Positions 6,001 through 10,151 of a stretch of 10,151 nucleotides of DNA are shown here, piece by piece. The stretch is from Phoronis ovalis (lineage: Eukaryota > Phoronida > Phoronidae), in NCBI GenBank assembly GCA_028565635.1, contig JAOXYB010067223.1, positions 1 through 10,151 of the forward strand, in the 5' to 3' direction. Made by a program: the position numbers and the translations under genes. The notes under the pieces were generated by a model. That model did not search any database and was not told the DNA's origin. It saw only the letters and a program-made list of their open reading frames with translations. How positions within the stretch are numbered: position 1 is the first letter of the stretch; the number at the start of each line of letters is the position of its first letter.

Positions 6001-7891
6001 CGTTTCAGATAAGAATTGGATTACATTCTGGGCCATGTATTGTTGGTGTAGTTGGAAAACGTATGCCTCGATATTGTATGTTTGGCAACACGGTTAACAT
6101 GGCAAATAAGATGGAAACCTATAGTTTACCTGGAAAGATAAATATAAGTGAGGTGACTAAGAGGTAATATATAACAGCCGTAACAACATGTATTCCATCA
6201 AACGCGTCCATATCAATGTACTCCGCCAATATTAATGTGAATGTATCGGCCTATGTATCCCAAAATATATGTTTAATGTATATCTAAGAAGACTGCAACG
6301 TGTAATAATGCTTGTTTGCTAATCAGGCTATTTTTTGACTTGATATGTATGTTCCTAATTTTGCAATCACAGTCATAAACACCTAATTTTGTTCATGAGT
6401 TAAGAGGCTTTAAATTTCAGCTGTATAAAAGATGTTGATAGATATATTTTTGAAGAGAACTCAAGGGATAATTTACCTGGTAAATGTTATTTTGTGTCTG
6501 CTTGTCCGCTAAGAGGTCTGCAAAGAAAAATCTCCAATCAAATTCAGCAGATATGCCTCAACGAACAACGTTTCAAAAGCACCATGTTGAAGACGCCATC
6601 TTTTGGACATCTAGCGTTTGTTTCCGAACAAAGAACTGAAAGTCCAAGTTATAAGGTATAATTTAACTGATACGCTTTGTTATGACAAACGGAGTGTTTT
6701 ATGGTCTTATTGAACTGCAATTAAAATTCATTTTTATGCTTAACACTGAGACTTAATATCTCTGATCTGTAATTGTATCGCTAAAATTTAGGGTGTGTGC
6801 TTTCAATAATCTAATGAACACACTTTTATTAGTGATCATTGGGTGCAGACTGTTAGTCTTACTGTATAGTCTTATTGGCAATTTTTAAAAACAATTTATA
6901 ATAAGACTTTTATTTTTATTTTCAGGATTCGCCGGATTACTGTCTTAATATCCCTTGTCTTATTAGCAACTTAGAACTGCTGGAAGCTAAACCTGTTAAG
7001 TTTCGCAGCAAGTTTAAACAAATGGCATTGGCTTTATTGGACACCATGCGTTTTAACAAACATCGACAACAAAAGGATCCAACGCTACAGTCAGATGCAG
7101 CTGTAATGAAAGTTTCGAATGCATATATCGAGGTTCCCAAAAATTGTCAAAAGGAGAAGCATGATAAGAGCAATCCAGATAATGAAATACAAGACACTCT
7201 ATCTTCTGATCCAAAATCGGATTTCAGCATTGTTGGAATTGACAAAACTTTAAATCTGGCTAGAAAAGAAAAGATAGGCAAAAAGCAACAAGTGCTGGAA
7301 TACCCAAATGGCGACGATATAAAATCGCCGACATGTTATCCTGATGGATCTGATTCAGAAGAAGAAATGGTTACAATAACAGAAGAACACCATAAAACAT
7401 ATATTTTTAGAAAGTGGTCAAAAAGCAAAGAAAAGCTACAAAACAATAAAAGATTATCATTTTGCAGTGACCAACATTATTTACCATGTCGTGCTGAATT
7501 GATTGATGGTTGTCAGTTCAACCATTTTGCTTTAGCGTCTAGTAATGAAAGCGACAGTAAACTGTTGTGCAATGACTTAACTAAGTCTAAAGATCTAGAA
7601 TTTTTAAACATGTGTTCAGAAAGTGATGAAGATGCTGATCACAAAGCATTGCATGGCTTTCAAACATTTGCCATGTATTCACCAGATAATTTTACAAGTG
7701 ATGCCGCGCGATTGGTAGATGGCGCTTCAGTTGATATGCCACACGACACTACAGATGGCAATGGATGTGGTATAATGGAACTGAATGAGGAATCCAGCTC
7801 AGACAAGCCAAAGTCTTCAGTTTTAGCATCAATTAGAAATAAAACATTAGCATTAGTTGAAGAATGCAAAAGAAAATTTATATCGAAATAA
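2906..7891 (+). CDS. GUCY1B-like: Soluble guanylate cyclase subunit, beta-type haem sensor with long C-terminal tail (5' partial, six visible exons)
   Basis: Exons 2906-3009, 3245-4470, 4839-4985, 6009-6163, 6421-6655 and 6926-7891 join in one frame with GT...AG introns and end at TAA 7889-7891. The family converts GTP to cGMP in the cytosol when NO (or another gas) binds a haem. Visible residues: HNOB 1 to about 160, with haem ligand His81 (H105 of human beta1), YxSxR at Y110/S112/R114, and Cys54 and Cys98 matching C78 and C122; HNOBA about 193-345, with FPFH at 201-204 and LKGQMIYL from 284; coiled coil about 330-375; cyclase about 395-565, with metal Asp404 (FSD) and Asp450 (GDAY) and guanine-pocket Glu446 and Cys516. 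Human beta1 has 619 residues; this product would have about 970, because of a tail from about 570 to 944. About 25 N-terminal residues are missing. Family assignment is firm; beta1, beta2 or atypical orthology is open, because the cyclase half is partly alpha-like. Confidence 0.93.
3010..3244 (+). other. Intron 2 of the sGC gene
   Basis: GT at 3010 and AG at 3244, phase 1. The insertion point falls in the Gly of EVL-G-LDAD. Its 5' end holds a competing donor (gtaaga) at 3015. The 3' part has two close copies of ataacatgta (about 3181 and 3204). An open frame on the minus strand over this intron and the start of exon 3 is a shadow. Confidence 0.85.
3245..4470 (+). CDS. sGC exon 3: most of HNOB, HNOBA, coiled coil and first half of the cyclase
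   Basis: Acceptor tgtttcccag ends at 3244 and GG completes the Gly codon, giving [18 protein letters not shown]. An open frame running from TTG at 3247 to 4491 covers it; the true end is the donor TATAAG|gtaact, because VYK must be followed by VETIGD in the family. Landmarks: haem His codon 3379-3381 in LDALHDHL, the conserved [16 protein letters not shown] for the YxSxR haem-propionate motif, FPFH of [13 protein letters not shown], a charged Leu-heptad helix ending [16 protein letters not shown], and [11 protein letters not shown] with the first metal Asp. The distal residue matching beta1 Ile145 is Ile120, and no distal Tyr sits at that position. One 1226-base exon carrying three domains is unusually large. 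Confidence 0.95.
4471..4838 (+). other. Intron 3 of the sGC gene
   Basis: Donor gtaact, acceptor ttccttag after a long T tract; phase 0, between Lys and Val of YKVETIGD. Reading through gives an in-frame TAA at 4489-4491, so retention would truncate the cyclase before its second metal Asp. Nothing else is recognised inside. Confidence 0.9.
4839..4985 (+). CDS. sGC exon 4: cyclase core with VETIGDAY
   Basis: Acceptor tttttttccttag ends at 4838. The 49 codons begin [15 protein letters not shown], the most conserved part of class III guanylyl cyclases. They hold Glu446, which reads the guanine base (E473 in beta1), and Asp450, the second metal ligand. GDAY is the reading found in alpha, beta2-like and receptor cyclases; vertebrate beta1 has GDKY. 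A helix with THADQ and GMREAV follows, ending AVQ at donor CAG|gtatat, which runs straight into a (TA)n tract. Both introns are phase 0. Confidence 0.93.
4986..5002. repeat. (TA)n microsatellite at the exon 4 donor
   Basis: The donor GT is followed directly by a run of TA repeats ending in catgca. The splice-donor bases +3 to +6 are therefore part of the microsatellite. Confidence 0.9.
5206..5248. repeat. Lone upstream copy of the GCGGATT repeat unit
   Basis: ATATAGCGGATTCCCTGC at 5206-5223, then GCACGTCTCTGTATATT. This is a near match to the units of the array at 5518-5655, but sits about 270 bases upstream, separated by the GAGCAGCGAG segment. Confidence 0.85.
5268..5500. repeat. Interspersed GAGCAGCGAG and TTTTCTTTTGGCG repeats
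   Basis: Copies of GCGAGCAGCGAG with a TATTG or CATTG tail lie at about 5268-5285, 5298-5312 and 5458-5474, and a shorter form (AAGTGCGAGCATTGC) at 5484-5498. ATTTTCTTTTGGCG occurs at 5310-5323 and 5363-5376. The segment is more GC-rich in its repeats than the surrounding intron, with T-rich spacers. It lies between the lone and clustered GCGGATT units, so all may form one inserted element. Confidence 0.75.
5518..5655. repeat. Tandem array of about 38-41-bp units with GCGGATT core
   Basis: GCGGATT starts at 5524, 5562, 5603 and 5640, spacings of 38, 41 and 37 bases. Each unit runs TATATAGCGGATT, a C/T-rich stretch, then GCACGTCTATC and TATATTATATA, with substitutions and small indels between copies. 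It lies wholly in intron 4. Divergence between copies shows it is not a fresh duplication. Confidence 0.92.
6009..6163 (+). CDS. sGC exon 5: nucleotide-binding half of the cyclase
   Basis: Acceptor cactgtcgtttcag ends at 6008 and the exon begins IRIGLHSG (phase 0). It holds [12 protein letters not shown], whose Cys516 matches the guanine-specifying C541 of beta1, and Asn523, matching N548. The next key position, R552 in beta1 and Arg in homodimeric cyclases, is Lys527 in MANKMET, as in alpha subunits. Cys at 516 argues for GTP rather than ATP as substrate. Donor AAGAG|gtaata leaves two bases of a Ser codon (phase 2). Other open frames across this stretch are shadows of it. Confidence 0.93.
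6164..6420 (+). other. Intron 5 of the sGC gene
   Basis: Donor gtaata, acceptor aaatttcag, phase 2, splitting a Ser codon just after the [10 protein letters not shown] helix. No repeat or gene is seen inside. Confidence 0.88.
6421..6655 (+). CDS. sGC exon 6: end of cyclase domain and start of tail
   Basis: Acceptor ctttaaatttcag ends at 6420 and C completes Ser545. The text [19 protein letters not shown] followed by PGKCYFVS fits the last strands of the cyclase fold. It lacks the usual G-x-(V/I)-x-(V/L)-KGKG hairpin of beta and receptor cyclases and looks more like the alpha-subunit ending, with SREELP and PGICHFL. After about residue 570 I recognise nothing: basic, Gln-rich text with [13 protein letters not shown], then a Ser/Thr-rich stretch. 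The frame is open throughout and the donor is TATAAG|gtataa, phase 0. Confidence 0.9.
6656..6925 (+). other. Intron 6 of the sGC gene
   Basis: Donor gtataa, acceptor tatttttattttcag, phase 0. It divides the text after the cyclase domain from the tail exon. AT-rich, with nothing else recognised. Confidence 0.85.
6926..7891 (+). CDS. sGC exon 7: long hydrophilic C-terminal tail and stop
   Basis: Acceptor tttttattttcag ends at 6925, and 321 codons run in frame to TAA at 7889-7891. No known domain, signal peptide or membrane segment is visible. The exon starts with [13 protein letters not shown] and a Lys/Arg-rich stretch ([14 protein letters not shown]). It then becomes low-complexity, with acidic Ser/Asp/Glu clusters (DGSDSEEE at 763-770, SESDEDAD at about 854-861, NEESSSDKP near 910) and a basic end (ECKRKFISK). 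Two sites fit the basic-basic-x-Ser consensus of PKA/PKG: RKWS (Ser788) and KRLS (Ser801). The acidic clusters fit CK2-type sites. That it belongs to the cyclase transcript is inferred from continuous frame, splice sites and the poly(A) signal downstream. Confidence 0.85.
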   Translation, partial: DSPDYCLNIPCLISNLELLEAKPVKFRSKFKQMALALLDTMRFNKHRQQKDPTLQSDAAVMKVSNAYIEVPKNCQKEKHDKSNPDNEIQDTLSSDPKSDFSIVGIDKTLNLARKEKIGKKQQVLEYPNGDDIKSPTCYPDGSDSEEEMVTITEEHHKTYIFRKWSKSKEKLQNNKRLSFCSDQHYLPCRAELIDGCQFNHFALASSNESDSKLLCNDLTKSKDLEFLNMCSESDEDADHKALHGFQTFAMYSPDNFTSDAARLVDGASVDMPHDTTDGNGCGIMELNEESSSDKPKSSVLASIRNKTLALVEECKRKFISK

Positions 7892-8260
7892 CGTGAAGTT
7901 AGTGAACAATTTCAAAAAAGACGTACCCATGATAAAAGCAACGAATATAATTTTGATACATCTTGGTTGTACAGAAAAAAACAAACGTGTTACTTAATAT
8001 TTTAAATGTGTTATTCGTTCTTGTCTGGTAATCTTGTTGTATAGTACAGAGTATAATGAACTTAGGTCAGGCTAAGTTGAAGTGTTTTTTTTTTGTGTAG
8101 CATTAACAATGCATCTGTTGTGATCTAGATCCGGATTTAGATATACTTATCAAGGATTATGAATTTAATTTGAAAATTGATTCTAATCATCACTTGTCGT
8201 TAAATCTTTGTAAAATGTTCGTATGATGCATGGTTTTAATAAATCACTCAGTAAATGATG
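7892..8260 (+). other. 3' UTR of the sGC gene
   Basis: From the stop codon to the likely cleavage point after AATAAA at 8238-8243. AT-rich, no open frame, with a T9 run near 8085. The end is approximate; further AATAAA copies at 8501-8506 and 8692-8697 could give longer forms. Confidence 0.6.
8238..8243 (+). terminator. Poly(A) signal AATAAA of the sGC gene
   Basis: Canonical AATAAA 347 bases after the stop, followed within 20-40 bases by a GT/T-rich stretch (gatgtgtgttttatatttta, 8257-8276) of the kind that binds the cleavage stimulation factor. First well-formed signal downstream of the stop. Confidence 0.6.
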
Positions 8261-8500
8261 TGTGTTTTATATTTTATAGAACGGACTTCATAGTATTATT
8301 ATGAATAATATGGTCCAATTCACACTAATGCAGCTTTCCTTTCATTATACGCCATGAGGCATATCTCAACCTGTTTTTCGCCCACTTTAATTTTTTGACA
8401 TAATCATATTTGCACATTAAGTGTAAATAAGATTTTGACTCTGAGAACTTGAACGACACTGGAACGCTGGAAAGTTGCATATCTCATAGCGAAAACCGAG

Positions 8501-8506
8501 AATAAA
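8501..8506 (+). terminator. Possible alternative poly(A) signal AATAAA
   Basis: A second canonical hexamer, in gagaataaagg. A T/G-bearing stretch follows (aatattgttttac). In AT-rich DNA a hexamer like this also arises by chance, so it only marks a possible longer 3' end. A third lies at 8692-8697. Confidence 0.2.
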
Positions 8507-8830
8507 GGTAAATGAATATTGTTTTACAAACCTGTTGTAAAGCTATTATAACAAAAATAGTATTTGGTAGTAATTTACGTCTCTATATTTAACCATTTGA
8601 CCTAAATACTGGTACAAATATCAATGATAAAAATAACAAAGTTTATTGAATTTTATAGCCAGAACGGTAGGTAGTGTAATCCGGTACTAGGAATAAATTT
8701 GACTAACATGCAATAACAGGTCTATCTAAAGACTTATATGTATATTTATACTTAGTATACAGCTTGCCATACTACTTTGAATTCATAAAACACTTTATGA
8801 AAGTAATTAAACCTATATGTCATTACAACT

Positions 8831-9195
8831 CCGGGGCATAATTACTGACAGATGCTACATGGTGTACACACCTTGGGGGCACTTGCATATATTATTAATA
8901 CGGGGGTGTGCCGCCCAAATGAGCCTGTCACTTTTTTCACTTAAAAATCCCTAAAAACGGCACAGAAATGTCCATATAAGAAAAGGGCCATTATTCAACA
9001 AAATCCCTCTAAAAGTGGGTCGTTTTTTCACAATTTTATTTATAAGCAGGTTGTGGGTGGAATTTTCAGAGAAAACCTAAAAAAATTGGTCGTTTTTGTG
9101 ACCAAAATCCCTAAAAATGGGTAAATATTTTGAGTTCAGGCTGCACATCCTCGTCTAAAAATATCGTCAGTACCGCCTGGGCGTGCACGTACAGT
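8831..9195. repeat. Probable dispersed repeat with internal AATCCCTAAAAA motif copies
   Basis: Composition changes sharply here, with G/C runs (cgggggtgtgccgcccaaat near 8900-8921; gtaccgcctgggcgtgcacg near 9170-9189) at both edges. Inside, the motif AATCCCTAAAAA(N)GGG with a trailing GTCGTTTTT is repeated in degenerate form at 8946-8960, 9002-9028, 9071-9097 and 9106-9121. The reverse strand gives only short frames broken by stops. I infer a non-coding dispersed repeat; no terminal inverted repeat or target-site duplication was found, and its edges are approximate. Confidence 0.5.
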
Positions 9196-9707
9196 ATATC
9201 ATTGATATGTGTATATATATATAGTTTTTTGATAACAGGACTTTTCAGCTAAACAAACATATTTAATGTATTGCCATTACCATTACAGACTTTCGAATGT
9301 CCATCTTTTATAGAACGCTAATGGAAGTTTCTTTCCATGTCATTATCTATACAGCATCATTTTTGACATGAAAATTACATTGAATAGCTTAGTAACATCA
9401 ATGACAGCATGAACTGTGCTAAACCTGGGCATTACCTTGGGTGTAATTGTACAGTTATAATGATATACATGTATAGTAAAGAGAGTGTCCTCGGTTTTAA
9501 AGAACTGCTAGGAAAATTTGACGAACTGATAACTAGTATCGCGGCAGTGTTATTTTAATCGGAAAGAAATATTATAGACAGCATACATGTATACTGTCAT
9601 TGCCACCTTGTTCGATCCATGTACTAGACTTTCACAATTAAAGGGAAGTTATACTTTCCCTGTAATAAAAAACGTATTATTTATTGCTTTCAGACTAAAT
9701 TTGCAAA

Positions 9708-9807
9708 ATGGCGAATGATGTTTTATGGTCTCCTGACGGATTAACTCATGGAATACTGGGAATGAAAAACACCATAGTTATTGATGCACGGAAGGCTATC
9801 GGAAATG
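9708..9807 (+). CDS. First coding exon of an unrecognised gene (3' partial)
   Basis: ATG at 9708 has a strong Kozak context (AAA before, G after) and an in-frame TAA at 9696-9698 just upstream, which fixes it as the first usable start. It reads MANDVLWSPDGLTHGILGMK and onward to ARKAIGN, 33 codons plus one base, to a strong donor ATG|gtaagc at 9808 (phase 1). I do not recognise the protein; there is no obvious signal peptide or membrane segment. A tttcag at 9688-9693 could be an acceptor joining a non-coding 5' exon, or simply part of the 5' UTR. The rest of the gene lies beyond the window. Confidence 0.6.
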
Positions 9808-10151
9808 GTAAGCATTAGTTCTTTATGAGTATTGTTTTTATAGAAGTACCCCAGTACCCCGGGAAGTACCAGACTGTTAACTCTGGGTGTTAAGTATGTA
9901 ATATATCATTCTGCGATACATAAACTTTAATCTCACTACGTCTTTGACGGGTTGTAGGATGTCAAGTTTCCTCAATCTTTAAACTTTTATCAAAGTCCTT
10001 GGAGTTTGAGGGTTCTGCGTAGAATTGTGTCTGTACCTAGCAGTGCCCTCATCTATATGGTAGTGCTGTCGTATTGTCCCGGTAATTCATGGAGCCACTG
10101 TTGGTGCATCGATCTTGTAGCGCCTAGGGCACCCACAGCTACTAGGATATA
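9808..10151 (+). other. Intron 1 (partial) of the unrecognised gene
   Basis: Starts with the strong donor gtaagc. It contains a tandem pair of AGTACCCC (9845-9852, 9853-9860) and a less AT-rich second half with no open frame that continues the exon. No acceptor followed by a convincing exon was seen before the window end. Confidence 0.55.

Larger units (their letters stand above)
4986..6008 (+). other. Intron 4 of the sGC gene, repeat-bearing
   Basis: Donor gtatat and acceptor gtcgtttcag, phase 0. At 1023 bases it is the longest intron fully inside the window. The donor opens a (TA)n microsatellite. The middle (5206-5655) holds the GCGGATT tandem repeats and the GAGCAGCGAG repeats listed separately. 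The last 350 bases look like plain AT-rich intron. Confidence 0.9.
8261..9693. other. Intergenic region between the sGC gene and the next gene
   Basis: AT-rich spacer with no supported coding exon. It holds the dispersed repeat at 8831-9195, a short (TA)n tract near 9210-9222, and a small imperfect hairpin (AAGGGAAG...CTTTCCCT, about 9640-9660). The promoter of the downstream gene must lie in the later part unless that gene has an upstream non-coding exon. No clear TATA box at a convincing distance was identified. Confidence 0.6.

Noticed and set aside
5681-6097. Forward 138-codon open frame across the end of intron 4 into exon 5
   Set aside because: In exon 5 it is out of the cyclase frame, and upstream it is hydrophobic AT-rich intron translation. 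A shadow.
1-10151. CRISPR, operon or phage-type system
   Set aside because: Spliced animal gene structure, AATAAA signals and intron repeats show eukaryotic DNA; no regularly spaced identical repeats with unique spacers are present.

Overview
The window is eukaryotic, AT-rich animal DNA, most plausibly from an invertebrate. A recognisable protein is split over several exons with GT...AG introns, and the introns and intergenic DNA carry tandem and dispersed repeats. A lophotrochozoan such as a bivalve mollusc is my best guess from repeat style and intron size, but the sequence does not prove it.

The main content is one plus-strand gene of the soluble guanylate cyclase (sGC) family, from 2906 to about 8260. 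Six coding exons are visible: 2906-3009, 3245-4470, 4839-4985, 6009-6163, 6421-6655 and 6926-7891. They join in one frame to give 944 visible residues. Only about 25 N-terminal residues are missing; these would lie in an upstream exon that I could not find in the window. Domain order is H-NOX/HNOB haem sensor, HNOBA (PAS-like), signalling coiled coil, class III nucleotide cyclase, then a C-terminal tail of more than 300 residues that has no counterpart in vertebrate sGC subunits. Residue numbers here count from the split codon at 2906.

The gene is a mosaic. The sensor half has beta-type hallmarks: the proximal haem histidine and the YxSxR motif. The cyclase half keeps both metal aspartates and has several alpha-like features, including a lysine where beta1 has the catalytic arginine. 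The protein would plausibly respond to a haem-bound gas (NO or similar) and make cGMP, perhaps as a homodimer. This is inference.

Layout: 1-2905 is intron 1 or upstream DNA, with a 26-bp x 3 minisatellite at 1285-1361 and no supported gene. 2906-7891 is the sGC coding region; its largest visible intron (4986-6008) holds a cluster of about 38-41-bp repeats. 7892 to about 8260 is the 3' UTR with an AATAAA signal. About 8260-9693 is intergenic, with a degenerate dispersed repeat at about 8831-9195. 9708-9807 is the first coding exon of a second plus-strand gene I do not recognise, followed by its intron to the window end. No RNA gene, CRISPR array, prokaryotic feature or complete transposase was seen. 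I did not find a wholly new system; the unusual sGC is the most interesting item.
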